DNA of 64,000 nt, taken from contig NZ_CP132342.1 of NCBI RefSeq assembly GCF_040529055.1, forward strand, positions 1,672,001 to 1,736,000, in the 5' to 3' direction. Both the position numbers and the translations under genes were made by a program. Every line of letters begins with the position of its first letter. Position 1 is the stretch's first letter. A model generated the notes under the pieces. It was given only the letters and a program-made list of their open reading frames with translations, had not been told where the DNA came from and searched no databases. The DNA comes from Xanthomonas sontii. Its GTDB lineage: Bacteria > Pseudomonadota > Gammaproteobacteria > Xanthomonadales > Xanthomonadaceae. Shown here in pieces: positions 24,575-33,189 of this stretch.

Positions 24575-26524
24575 ATGAGCACGGTCGCCCCCACACCGGC
24601 CGTGCACGTCGATGCTCCCCTGGATGCCGGCCACGCGGTCCTGCCGCCCGAGGCGCCGCTGGCCATGCCGCTGCAGTCGCTGCAGGAAGGCAAACTGCGC
24701 AACACGCGCCTGCCCAGCACCCCGGTCGGGATCGGCTGGCGGCGCTTCTACGTGTTCGGCACCACCGCGGCGATGACCGCCTACGCCAGTTGGCTGATCG
24801 GCAAGGTCTTGGTGATCGGCGGCGTGAGCGTGCTCGAAGCCTGTCTGATGGTGCTGTTCATCCCGTTGTTCGCCTGGATCGCGCTGTCGTTCGTGAGCGC
24901 GCTGGCCGGCTTCTTCACCCTGGTGTTCGGCAAGGGCCGCAAGCTCGGCATCGATCCGGACGCGCCGCTGCCGCAGGTGCGCAACCGCACCGCGCTGCTG
25001 ATGCCCACCTACAACGAGGATCCGCACCGGCTGATGGCCGGCCTGCAGGCGATCTACGAGTCGGTGGCGGCCACCGGCCAGATCGAGCGCTTCGATTTCT
25101 TCATCCTCAGCGACACCACGCGCCCGGCCATCGGCGCGGAAGAAGAGAAGGTGTACGCCGAGCTGGTGGAGCGCGTCGGCGGCCAAGGCCGCCTGTTCTA
25201 CCGGCGCCGCGCCAGCAATGCCGGGCGCAAGGCCGGCAACATCGCCGATTGGGTACGCCGCTTCGGCGGCGCCTATCCGCAGATGCTGATCCTGGACGCC
25301 GACAGCCTGATGACCGGCGACAGCATCGTGCGCCTGGCTGCCGGCATGGAGGCCAACCCCGACGTCGGCCTGATCCAGACCCTGCCGGAAGTGGTCAACG
25401 GCAACACCCTGTTCGCGCGCATGCAGCAGTTCGGCGGGCGCGTCTACGGCCCGGTGATCGCCTTCGGCGTGGCCTGGTGGCACGGGGCGGAAAGCAACTA
25501 CTGGGGCCACAACGCGATGATTCGCACCGAGGCCTTCGCCGCGCAGGCGGGCCTGCCGTCGCTGCCCGGGCGCAAGCCGTTCTGCGGCCACGTGCTCAGC
25601 CACGACTTCGTCGAAGCGGCACTGATGCGTCGTGGCGGCTGGGCCATGCACATGGTGCCGTACCTGCAGGGCAGCTACGAGGAAGGCCCGCCGACGCTGA
25701 CCGACCTGCTGGTGCGCGACCGCCGCTGGTGCCAGGGCAACCTGCAGCACTCCAAGGTGGTGCGCGCGCGCGGCCTGCACTGGGTCAGCCGCATGCACAT
25801 GCTGATCGGCATCGGTCATTACTTCACCGCACCGATGTGGGGCATGCTGATGCTGATCGGCATCGCCATTCCGCTGCAGAACGGCGGTTTCGACCTGGTC
25901 GCCTCGGTGATCTCGCCGTTCTCGCCGGCGCGCTACTGGCACCAGCAGGACTCCACGCGGGTGGCCTGGGTATTCGCGGTGACCATGTTCGTGCTGCTGG
26001 CGCCCAAGGTGATGGGCTACTTCGCGATGCTGCTCAAGCCCGGCGAACGCCGCGGCTGCGGCGGCGGGCTGCGCGCCTTCGCCAGCATGCTGCTGGAAAC
26101 CCTGCTGGCCGCGCTGATGGCGCCGGTGGTGATGTACGTGCAGTCGCGCGGCGTGGCCGAGGTGCTGGCCGGCAAGGACTCGGGCTGGGACGCGCAGCAG
26201 CGCGACGATGGGCGCATTTCGTGGTCGGCGCTGTTGCGCAGTTACGGCGGACTGAGTGCGTTCGGCCTGCTGATGGGCGGCATGGCCTATGCCGTGTCGC
26301 CGTCGCTGGCGGCATGGATGGCGCCGGTGGTGATCGGCATGGCGCTGGCGGTGCCGGTGGTGGCGATCAGCTCCTCGCGCGCCGCTGGCCTGTGGCTGCG
26401 CAAGCTGCGCATCCTCGCCATTCCCGAGGAGTCGCAGCCGCCAGCGGTGCTGCTGCGTGCCGCCGAACTGCGCCGCGAGGCCGCCGCACGCCGGGCCGAG
26501 GCCGAGGCGCAGGCCCAGGGCTGA
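24575..26524 (+). CDS. opgH: osmoregulated periplasmic glucan glucosyltransferase OpgH
   Basis: 649 residues from ATG 24575. Inner-membrane GT2 enzyme making the beta-1,2 glucan backbone of osmoregulated periplasmic glucans. Two N-terminal membrane segments cover about 55-125. The catalytic domain has [62 protein letters not shown] (D-x-D), [19 protein letters not shown] and [16 protein letters not shown] (Q-x-x-R-W type). At least four more membrane segments follow. It is shorter than E. coli OpgH (847 aa), mostly at the N-terminus. No opgG is adjacent. Confidence 0.93.
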   Translation: MSTVAPTPAVHVDAPLDAGHAVLPPEAPLAMPLQSLQEGKLRNTRLPSTPVGIGWRRFYVFGTTAAMTAYASWLIGKVLVIGGVSVLEACLMVLFIPLFAWIALSFVSALAGFFTLVFGKGRKLGIDPDAPLPQVRNRTALLMPTYNEDPHRLMAGLQAIYESVAATGQIERFDFFILSDTTRPAIGAEEEKVYAELVERVGGQGRLFYRRRASNAGRKAGNIADWVRRFGGAYPQMLILDADSLMTGDSIVRLAAGMEANPDVGLIQTLPEVVNGNTLFARMQQFGGRVYGPVIAFGVAWWHGAESNYWGHNAMIRTEAFAAQAGLPSLPGRKPFCGHVLSHDFVEAALMRRGGWAMHMVPYLQGSYEEGPPTLTDLLVRDRRWCQGNLQHSKVVRARGLHWVSRMHMLIGIGHYFTAPMWGMLMLIGIAIPLQNGGFDLVASVISPFSPARYWHQQDSTRVAWVFAVTMFVLLAPKVMGYFAMLLKPGERRGCGGGLRAFASMLLETLLAALMAPVVMYVQSRGVAEVLAGKDSGWDAQQRDDGRISWSALLRSYGGLSAFGLLMGGMAYAVSPSLAAWMAPVVIGMALAVPVVAISSSRAAGLWLRKLRILAIPEESQPPAVLLRAAELRREAAARRAEAEAQAQG

Positions 26525-26563
26525 GGCCGGCATACTATCCGGCCTCATTCATCGGGAACCGAC

Positions 26564-27229
26564 ATGCTGGAGACAGTGGAACACGAGACCGGCGCCGCGC
26601 CGCGCTGGACCGTCCTGTGGCTGCACGGCCTGGGCGCCGACGGCAACGACTTCGCGCCGCTGGTGCCGGAACTGGTGCGGCCGCACTGGCCGGCGCTGCG
26701 CTTCGTGTTCCCGCACGCGCCGGTGCGGCCGGTGACGGTCAACAACGGCGTGCGCATGCGCGCCTGGTACGACATCGTCAGCATGGACTTCTCCAACCGC
26801 GCCGACAGTGCCGGCGTCGCCGAATCGGTGGCGCAGGTCGAGGAACTGATCGCGCGCGAGGACGCGCGCGGCGTGCCGGCCGAGCGCCTGCTGCTGGCCG
26901 GCTTTTCCCAGGGCGGCGCGATCACCCTGGCCGCCGGCCTGCGCCGCGAACGGCCGCTGGCCGGCCTGATCGGGCTGTCCACCTACCTGCCGGAACTGGA
27001 GAGCGTCGCCAACTGGCACGTCCCGGCGGCCCTGCGGCAACCGCTGTTCATGGCGCATGGCCAGGGCGACCCGGTGATCCCGCAGACGTACGCCGAGCGT
27101 ACCGCGCAGACCCTGCAGGCGCTGGGCATGCCGGTGCAGTGGCGACGCTATCCGATGGCGCACCAGGTCTGCGCCGAGGAAATCGCCGACCTGGGCGACT
27201 GGATGGACGCCTGCCTCGCCGGCAGCTGA
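26564..27229 (+). CDS. carboxylesterase/phospholipase-type alpha/beta hydrolase
   Basis: 221 residues, the size of the small carboxylesterase II/acyl-protein-thioesterase family. LWLHGLGADGNDFAPLVPEL forms the oxyanion region. Ser115 lies in LLAGFSQGGAITLAAGL, Asp169 in FMAHGQGDPVIP, and His200 in YPMAHQVCAEEI. No signal peptide, so cytoplasmic. 39 bases after opgH and in the same direction, so it could share its transcript. The natural ester is unknown. Confidence 0.9.
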   Translation: MLETVEHETGAAPRWTVLWLHGLGADGNDFAPLVPELVRPHWPALRFVFPHAPVRPVTVNNGVRMRAWYDIVSMDFSNRADSAGVAESVAQVEELIAREDARGVPAERLLLAGFSQGGAITLAAGLRRERPLAGLIGLSTYLPELESVANWHVPAALRQPLFMAHGQGDPVIPQTYAERTAQTLQALGMPVQWRRYPMAHQVCAEEIADLGDWMDACLAGS

Positions 27230-27332
27230 TTGCAGCGGCCGCGTGGCGGCATGGTGCGATGCCGATGGCGGGCGTGCAGAACCAGGGCTAGTATCGGCCG
27301 CAGCGCACGCCAGTCGAGTGAGGGAGGTCTGG

Positions 27333-28064
27333 GTGAAGGTGCTGATCGCCGACGACGAACCCCTGGCGCGCGAACGCCTGCGCACGCTGCTGGCCGCGCA
27401 TGCCGGCGTGGAAGTGGTGGCCGAAGCCGACAACGGCATGGACGCGCTGCACGCCTGCGCCGCGGCGCAGCCGGACCTGGTGCTGCTGGACATCGCCATG
27501 CCCGGTCTCGACGGCCTGGAGGCCGCACGCCACCTGGCCACCTTCGAACCGCGCCCGGCCGTGGTGTTCTGTACCGCCTACGACGCGCATGCGCTGTCCG
27601 CGTTCGAGGCGGCGGCGATCGACTACCTGATGAAGCCGGTGCGCGCCGAGCGCCTGGCCGCGGCCCTGCAGCGCGCCCGTACCTTCATGGCCGGACGCGG
27701 CAACGGCGACGCCGCGGCGCCGGCCCCGCAGCGCCGCACCCACCTGTGCGCGCGCCTGCGCGGCAGCCTGCGGCTGATCCCGGTGGACGACATCCACTAC
27801 CTGCAGGCCGAGGAAAAGTACGTGGTCGTGCACCACGCGCGCGGCGAGGACCTGATCGAGGAATCGCTGCGCGCGCTGGAGGAGGAGTTCGCCGAGCGCT
27901 TCGTGCGCATCCACCGCAACTGCCTGGTCGCGCGCCACGAACTGGTGGAATTGCGCCGGCTCGGCGAGGGCCAGGTGCAGGCGGTGCTGCGCCATGGCAA
28001 GCAGCCGCTGGAGGTCAGCCGGCGCTGCGTGGCGCAGCTGCGCAAGGAGATCCACCAGCGCTGA
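27333..28064 (+). CDS. algR: LytTR-family response regulator (AlgR-type)
   Basis: 243 residues from GTG 27333, preceded by GGGAGG. Receiver domain 1-120: [20 protein letters not shown], phospho-acceptor Asp53 in [16 protein letters not shown], Lys101 in [13 protein letters not shown]. LytTR DNA-binding domain about 140-240: [20 protein letters not shown] and [15 protein letters not shown]. The placement immediately before hemC matches the algR-hemC order of pseudomonads and xanthomonads. The expected partner kinase (AlgZ/FimS type) is not next to it; an esterase gene lies upstream instead. Confidence 0.85.
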   Translation: MKVLIADDEPLARERLRTLLAAHAGVEVVAEADNGMDALHACAAAQPDLVLLDIAMPGLDGLEAARHLATFEPRPAVVFCTAYDAHALSAFEAAAIDYLMKPVRAERLAAALQRARTFMAGRGNGDAAAPAPQRRTHLCARLRGSLRLIPVDDIHYLQAEEKYVVVHHARGEDLIEESLRALEEEFAERFVRIHRNCLVARHELVELRRLGEGQVQAVLRHGKQPLEVSRRCVAQLRKEIHQR

Positions 28065-28123
28065 CGCCGCCCGGGGGCGCCCGCGTGCAGCGGCGGACGC
28101 CGGCTTTCCGCGATAATGCGCGC

Positions 28124-29047
28124 ATGAAGATCCTGCGCATCGCTACCCGCAAGAGTCCGCTCGCCCTGTGGCAGAGCGAGCATGTCGCCGCCTGCCTGCG
28201 CCGCGCGCACCCGCACCTGGACGTGGTGCTGGTGCCGATGAGCACCCGCGGCGACGAAGTCCTGGACCGCTCGCTGGCGGCGATCGGCGGCAAGGGCCTG
28301 TTCCTGAAGGAACTGGAGCTGGCGATGCTGCGCGGCGAAGCCGATTGCGCGGTGCATTCGCTCAAGGACGTGCCGATGGAACTGGATCCGCCGTTCGTGC
28401 TGCCGGCGATCCTGCCGCGCGCCGATCCGGCCGATGCGCTGATCTCCAACCTCTACGCCTCGCTGGACGCGCTGCCGCTCGGCGCGCGCGTCGGCACCTC
28501 CTCGCTGCGGCGGCAGGCGCAGCTGCGCGCGCGGCGCCCGGACCTGGAACTGCTGGATCTGCGCGGCAACGTCAACACGCGCCTGGCCAAGCTCGACAAC
28601 GGCGGCTACGACGGCATCGTGCTGGCCTGCGCCGGCCTGCAGCGGCTGGGCCTGGAGGGGCGCATCACCCAGCGTCTGCAGGCGCCGGACTGGCTGCCTG
28701 CCCCGGCGCAGGGCGCCATTGCGGTGGAATGCCGCGAGGACGCCAGTGCCGCGCTGGCATTGTTCGCCGCGCTGGACGACGCTCCGACCCGCATCTGCGT
28801 GGAGGCCGAGCGGGCGATGAACCGCGCCCTGCACGGCAGCTGCCACGTGCCGGTGGCGGCCTTCGCGCAATGGCGCGGCGAGGACCTGCTGTTGCAGGGC
28901 CTGGTCGGCGGCGTCGCCGACGGGCGCCTGGTGCGCGCCGACCTGCAGCGCAGTGCGCAGGATCCGCAGGCGCTGGGCCAGGCCGTGGCCGAGGCCCTGC
29001 TGGGTGCCGGCGCGCGCGAACTGCTGGATGTCGATCTGCCGGCCTGA
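28124..29047 (+). CDS. hemC: hydroxymethylbilane synthase (porphobilinogen deaminase)
   Basis: 307 residues, standard length. It joins four porphobilinogen units into hydroxymethylbilane in heme and siroheme synthesis. [20 protein letters not shown] at the start, [51 protein letters not shown] and [15 protein letters not shown] are all present. Cys240 in [13 protein letters not shown] binds the dipyrromethane cofactor. Cytoplasmic. 59 bases after algR. Siroheme made by the cysG product earlier in the window depends on this pathway. Confidence 0.95.
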   Translation: MKILRIATRKSPLALWQSEHVAACLRRAHPHLDVVLVPMSTRGDEVLDRSLAAIGGKGLFLKELELAMLRGEADCAVHSLKDVPMELDPPFVLPAILPRADPADALISNLYASLDALPLGARVGTSSLRRQAQLRARRPDLELLDLRGNVNTRLAKLDNGGYDGIVLACAGLQRLGLEGRITQRLQAPDWLPAPAQGAIAVECREDASAALALFAALDDAPTRICVEAERAMNRALHGSCHVPVAAFAQWRGEDLLLQGLVGGVADGRLVRADLQRSAQDPQALGQAVAEALLGAGARELLDVDLPA

Positions 29048-29405
29048 GGGCGTGCGCAGTGCCGCGCCAGCGACGGTGGCGGTCACCTGTCATGCAGCCG
29101 CGACAAGCGAAGCCGAAAGCGGACTGACACCCTCCGTCGTCGGGACTGAAGTCCCTCCCACAGTGCAGATCCCGGCAGTGCCGGTTGCGCGCGTGGGGGA
29201 GCGGCTGCAGCCGCGATAGGCGTTACCGGGAAAGCCTGTCGCGGCTGACCCCGCTCCTGCAGGTGAGGTGCATTGGTCCCTGCGCGCCAACGCCATTGCG
29301 TGCCGTGCTGGCGGGGCGCGGCTGCAGCGGTTCCTGCGAGAAGCGAATCAACGGGTCAGCCCTGCGGCGTCGCGCCGCGCCGCGCCGCCTCTCCCCAATC
29401 CCGGC
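29048..29405. repeat. intergenic region with dispersed palindromic repeats
   Basis: 358 bases without a gene. GGGACTGAAGTCCCTCCCACA at about 29141-29161 and GGAGCGGCTGCAGCCGCGA at about 29197-29215 belong to the same short palindromic families that recur at 8315, 31385, 39840-40380 and 51060-51390. Such elements usually mark 3' ends and may stop transcription from hemC and the converging DUF481 gene. Confidence 0.45.
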
Positions 29406-30200
29406 TCACTTGAACTTGTAGACCAGATTCATCGTGGTCAAGGTATCGGTCTTCTTCTTGTCGTCGCTGACGTCGCTGTTATAGCGCGCCTGCCAGCCGG
29501 CCTTCAGCGCCAGGCGCTCGTTCATGCTCACCGAGATGCCCAGGTCGTTCTGTGCGAAGGTGTTGTACGCGCCGGACTCGACCAGCAGGGTGTTGCCCAG
29601 TTCGGTGTTGCTGGTCAGGCCGTACTTGAAGTCGACCAGGCCGCGGCCGATCAGGCCGGTTTCGGTGCGGTCCTCGACCACGTCGTGGGCGCGGCGCACG
29701 CCGGGACCGATCTGCACGTCGATGCTGCGGCGGTCGCCGTCCATGATCCGGGTGCCGTAGCCGATGCCGATCGTCGCCAGGCGGTCGTAGGTGGCGAAGT
29801 CGTCGCGCTCGTAGCGCAGCGAGGCGGTCAGCTGGCGGTGCTCGCCGAGCTGCAGCGCGCTGCCGGCGCTGCCGGTGTAGCGGTTGGAGGTGGTCTGGCG
29901 CTTGCGCGAGGTGGTGCCGTCCGGATTGGTGTCGGTGTACTCGGCGCTGGCGTGCAGAGCGAGCAGGTCCAGGCTGTGGATCCAGTCGCCGTCCACGTAC
30001 TGGCCCTTGAGCCGGCCGTTGAGGCTTTCGTTGGTGCTGTTGCCGTGCGAGGAGGCGAAGCCCAGTTCGCCCGATCCGCTCCACGGCGAACTGGCCGGGT
30101 CCGTGGCCGTCGGTGAGGTGGCGACGTCGGCGGCCCAGGCCGGGGACGTGCTCAGCAGCAACAAAGCGATGGCGGATACGAGGGTGGCACGGCGGGACAT
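29406..30200 (-). CDS. DUF481 (YdiY-type) outer-membrane protein
   Basis: 264 residues. ATG 30200 opens a clear signal peptide (MSRRATLVSAIALLLLSTSPAWA, cleavage after AWA). The mature part alternates hydrophobic and polar residues as in a beta-barrel: GELGFASSHGNSTNESLNGR near the start matches the DUF481 opening, and the protein ends in MNLVYKFK with a C-terminal aromatic-x-aromatic-like signal. DUF481 proteins are predicted outer-membrane barrels of unknown function. Confidence 0.85.
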   Translation of the reverse strand: MSRRATLVSAIALLLLSTSPAWAADVATSPTATDPASSPWSGSGELGFASSHGNSTNESLNGRLKGQYVDGDWIHSLDLLALHASAEYTDTNPDGTTSRKRQTTSNRYTGSAGSALQLGEHRQLTASLRYERDDFATYDRLATIGIGYGTRIMDGDRRSIDVQIGPGVRRAHDVVEDRTETGLIGRGLVDFKYGLTSNTELGNTLLVESGAYNTFAQNDLGISVSMNERLALKAGWQARYNSDVSDDKKKTDTLTTMNLVYKFK

Positions 30201-30237
30201 GGCTTCTCCGGGAATGAGGACGCAGCCTTCGGCTAAC

Positions 30238-30254
30238 GAAATGGAAACGATTTC
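30238..30254. promoter_or_regulatory. interrupted palindrome upstream of the DUF481 gene
   Basis: GAAAT and ATTTC arms separated by seven bases (GGAAACG), 38 bases before the DUF481 start codon, in an AT-rich patch likely to hold the promoter. It could be an operator, but no regulator can be named. Confidence 0.25.
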
Positions 30255-30380
30255 ATCATACCGGATCCACATGACACCCTGGCCGGCCCCGGGCGCCGGC
30301 TTCATCGGCGGTTCGGGCGCGCAGCCGGCTGCCGCGCCAGGCAGGCGTTTTCCGCCGTCGACTCAGACATAATCGGGGCC

Positions 30381-31352
30381 ATGGACCGCTACGAACGCAT
30401 CAACGCACTGCACCGCCTGCTCAAGTCCGCACGCTACCCGGTGACGGTGGCGCGGCTGCAGGACGAACTGGGCTGCTCCCGCGCCACCGTCTACCGCGAT
30501 CTGGCCTTCCTGCGCGATGCGCTGATGGCGCCGGTGGAGGGCGACGGCGAGGCCGGCTTCCGCTACGAGTCCGGGGAGAGCGACCGGTTCGAGTTGCCCG
30601 GGCTGTGGCTGAGTTCGGAGGAACTGCACGCGCTGCTGGCCTCGCAGCAACTGCTGGCGCGCACCGGCGGCGGGGTGCTGTCCTCGGTGCTGGCGCCGCT
30701 GCAGCAGCGCATCGAGAGCCTGCTCGCCGCCCAGGCCGGGGCGACCCATTGGCCGGTGGAGCGGGTGCGGGTGATCCCGCACCGCGGCCGCAAGCTCGAC
30801 GAAGCCAGTTTCCGCACCGTCGCCTCGGCGGTGCTGGAGCGCAAGCGCCTGTCCTTCGACTACCGCGCCCGCTCCACCGACGAATCGACCAAGCGCACGG
30901 TGTCGCCGCAGCGCATCACCCACTACCGCGACAACTGGTACCTGGACGCCTGGGACCATGGTCGCGACGCGGTGCGCAGCTTCGCGGTGGACCGCATCAA
31001 CCACGCGCGCCTGCTCGACCAGCCGGCGCAGGACGTGGCCGACGCCGAACTGGATTCGCAGCTGGCGGCCAGCTACGGCATCTTCTCCGGCGCGCCCAAG
31101 GGCTGGGCCACCATCGTGTTCAGCCCCAAGGCCGCGCGCTGGGTCGCCGACGAGCATTGGCATTCCAAGCAGCAGGGCCGGTTCCTGGCCGATGGCCGCT
31201 ACGAACTGAAGGTGCCCTACAGCGTCTCGCGCGAACTGCTGATGGACGTGCTGCACTACGGCTCGGATGCGGAGATCGTCGAGCCGCGCTCGCTACGCGA
31301 GCAGGCCAAGGCGCTGCTGTCGCTGGCGCTGAGCAACTACAGCGACGACTGA
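30381..31352 (+). CDS. YafY-type transcriptional regulator with WYL domain
   Basis: 323 residues. Helix-turn-helix at about 1-60 (NALHRLLKSARYPVTVARLQ then CSRATVYRDLAFL). The WYL domain covers about 145-215, with KRLSFDYRARSTDES and VSPQRITHYRDNWYLDAWDH. A WCX extension (about 235-315: KAARWVADEHWHSKQQ) completes the family architecture. WYL domains bind ligands such as oligonucleotides or cyclic di-GMP, and many family members control stress or defence genes. Target genes cannot be inferred here; neighbours are an unrelated HxlR gene and a barrel protein. Confidence 0.88.
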   Translation: MDRYERINALHRLLKSARYPVTVARLQDELGCSRATVYRDLAFLRDALMAPVEGDGEAGFRYESGESDRFELPGLWLSSEELHALLASQQLLARTGGGVLSSVLAPLQQRIESLLAAQAGATHWPVERVRVIPHRGRKLDEASFRTVASAVLERKRLSFDYRARSTDESTKRTVSPQRITHYRDNWYLDAWDHGRDAVRSFAVDRINHARLLDQPAQDVADAELDSQLAASYGIFSGAPKGWATIVFSPKAARWVADEHWHSKQQGRFLADGRYELKVPYSVSRELLMDVLHYGSDAEIVEPRSLREQAKALLSLALSNYSDD

Positions 31353-31449
31353 GGCGTCGCCGCGCGCGCTGCAATAGCCCGCGTCGGAGCGGCTCCAGCC
31401 GCGACCGCGGCTTTACCGCCAATGCGTGTCGCAGCCTGGAGGTCGACGC

Positions 31450-31875
31450 CTACGCCGCATCCAGTGGCGCGCCGCCACCCAGGATCACGCCGATGTTGCG
31501 TTCGATCCAGTCCACCAGCGCGTGCACGTGCGCCGCGGCTTCCTCGCCGAGCGGGGTCAGGTCGTACTCCACGTGCGGCGGCACCACGGGATAGGCGGTG
31601 CGCTGCACCAGGCCGTCCGCTTCCAGTGCCTGCAGGGTCTGCGACAGCATCTTCTCGCTGACCCCTTCCAGGCTGCGGCGCAGGTCGCCGAAGCGATGGG
31701 TGCCCTTGCGCAGGGCGACCAGCACCAGCACGCCCCAGCGGCTGGTGACGTGGCTGAGCACGGCCCGGGACGGGCAGTTCTGCGCGAATACCTGGCCGCG
31801 CAGCTGGGTCGCGTCCGCGCAGCCGCGCGGTGCTTCGTCGAGAGGTTCGGAGAGGACGCTGGCCAAGCGGTGCAC
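31450..31875 (-). CDS. HxlR-family winged-helix regulator
   Basis: 141 residues from a GTG. CPSRAVLSHVTSRWGVLVLV is the HxlR opening with its single conserved Cys. GTHRFGDLRRSLEGVSEKML gives the recognition helices, and LVQRTAYPVVPPHVEYDLTP the wing. These are dimeric DNA-binding repressors or activators that often sense quinones or reactive species through the Cys. It lies alone between convergent genes and its target is unknown. Confidence 0.88.
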   Translation of the reverse strand: MHRLASVLSEPLDEAPRGCADATQLRGQVFAQNCPSRAVLSHVTSRWGVLVLVALRKGTHRFGDLRRSLEGVSEKMLSQTLQALEADGLVQRTAYPVVPPHVEYDLTPLGEEAAAHVHALVDWIERNIGVILGGGAPLDAA

Positions 31876-32109
31876 CTGTCTGTGGGGGAGGGCGCCCCGA
31901 TCATACGGGCCGCGCCGGGTGCTTCGCTGAGCGAAGGATGATCGTGGTGCCGGTGCAGACCATGCCCGGTGCGGCGGCGTGGTGGCGTTGGATGGTCGCA
32001 GTAAGGGGCCTGATGTGGCCCGAACGGCACACGGGCGCGCGGCGCGCGCCGGCCCAGCGCAATGCGGATCGGGTCGTCCGCGTCGCAGCCGGCTGCGACG
32101 GGAATTGCT
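31876..32109. other. intergenic region, nothing distinctive
   Basis: 234 bases between the HxlR gene start and the lipocalin stop. I see no coding frame and no convincing hairpin or operator. Confidence 0.4.
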
Positions 32110-32697
32110 TCAGGGCTTGTTCGGCACTTCGAAGCCGAGCTTGCCGACCTGGTCGCGGCGCTGCGCCACGCGCTTGAGCTTGTCGATGTTGACCCCGTAC
32201 TGGTGGTCCAGCTTGTCGACCAGTTCGCGGTACTGCTTGTGGCTCATGTTCGGCGAGCGCGCGAACACCCAGGCAAGATCGCGGCCCGGATAGTCGATCA
32301 GCGCCCAGGAATAGTCCGGCGCCACTTCCAGGATGCGGTACTTGGTGGGCACCATTCTGAAGAACCAGGTGGTCCAGCGGCGGTTGCCTGTGCCTTCCTT
32401 GACCGTGGCGCGCGAGTTGAGCTCCTTGACCGGCTCGTCGAAGCCGTTGCGGTACTCGTAGCGCACCGCGATCTTGCCGTCTTCCTTGAGGGTGTACTCG
32501 TCGCTGCTGGCGACGTGGCCGCGCTCGGCGAAGTACGGGATGTGGGCGATCACGTACCAGCGGCCCATGAAGCGCTGCAGGTCGATCGGCGGCTGCGCGG
32601 GTTCCTGCTCCGGGTCCGGCGCCTTGGCGCGGGCCGTCGGCAACGGGACGGCCATGCCCAGCAGCAGCACGGAAGCGAACAGGGAGAGCAGGCGCAT
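32110..32697 (-). CDS. blc: bacterial lipocalin (Blc-like)
   Basis: 195 residues with a signal peptide (MRLLSLFASVLLLGMAVPLP, then TARA). The lipocalin opening GRWYVIAHIPYF (G-x-W-Y) is followed by EDGKIAVRYEYRNGF and DYSWALIDYPGRDLAWVFAR, the second family motif ending in Arg. E. coli Blc is a lipoprotein; here no Cys follows the signal peptide, so the mature protein is probably soluble in the periplasm or secreted. Family role: binding lysophospholipids or fatty acids during envelope stress. Confidence 0.88.
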   Translation of the reverse strand: MRLLSLFASVLLLGMAVPLPTARAKAPDPEQEPAQPPIDLQRFMGRWYVIAHIPYFAERGHVASSDEYTLKEDGKIAVRYEYRNGFDEPVKELNSRATVKEGTGNRRWTTWFFRMVPTKYRILEVAPDYSWALIDYPGRDLAWVFARSPNMSHKQYRELVDKLDHQYGVNIDKLKRVAQRRDQVGKLGFEVPNKP

Positions 32698-32822
32698 AGG
32701 AGATTCCGGGGCGAAGGGCGAACGCCAGTGAAGTATGCGCGTGCGCCATGTCAATGGTGCGTCGCAGCCCCTGAGATGTCGTGGCGGCAACCTGCGCGCC
32801 TCGACTTCCAGGAGCTGCCGTC

Positions 32823-33122
32823 ATGCCGATCGTTCCGTCCTCCCCGCGCACCCACGTCCCGCACCCGGGCCTGCGCCGCCTGCTGCGCCAGGCGATCCTG
32901 GCCGGGCTGGCCCTGGTCCTGGTGTGGCCGGCCGCGCGCGGCCACAGCGAATGGCTGGGCTGGCGGCCCCTGTGGCTGTTGGGCATGCCGTTGAGTGCCT
33001 GGTGGGCTCTGCATCGTTTCCCGCTGCCGCCGCTGCGGCGTCTGTGGGGGCAGTGGCGGGCCAGGCCGCGGGCGCAGGCGCGGCGGCGCCGGCCGGCGCT
33101 GCGGACCGCGCGCCCGGCCTGA
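32823..33122 (+). CDS. small inner-membrane protein
   Basis: 99 residues. Two hydrophobic stretches (ILAGLALVLVWPAA about 25-38 and PLWLLGMPLSAWWAL about 49-63) are separated by a short loop and followed by a strongly basic tail (WRARPRAQARRRRPALRT). I recognise no family. The pattern is that of a small membrane protein with a cytoplasmic, positively charged C-terminus. 67 bases before the S9 peptidase gene. Confidence 0.6.
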   Translation: MPIVPSSPRTHVPHPGLRRLLRQAILAGLALVLVWPAARGHSEWLGWRPLWLLGMPLSAWWALHRFPLPPLRRLWGQWRARPRAQARRRRPALRTARPA

Positions 33123-33189
33123 CCTTCGGCAGGGGAGGGCGGCGATGCTGCGTGCTACGGTGCGGCGCTGTCCTTCCACGGATCCGAAC

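Noticed and set aside
24334..27291. 985-codon plus-strand frame across opgH and the esterase gene
   Set aside because: Wrong frame: Arg/Gly/Ala-rich product with no motifs, while the adjacent frames encode OpgH and a carboxylesterase.
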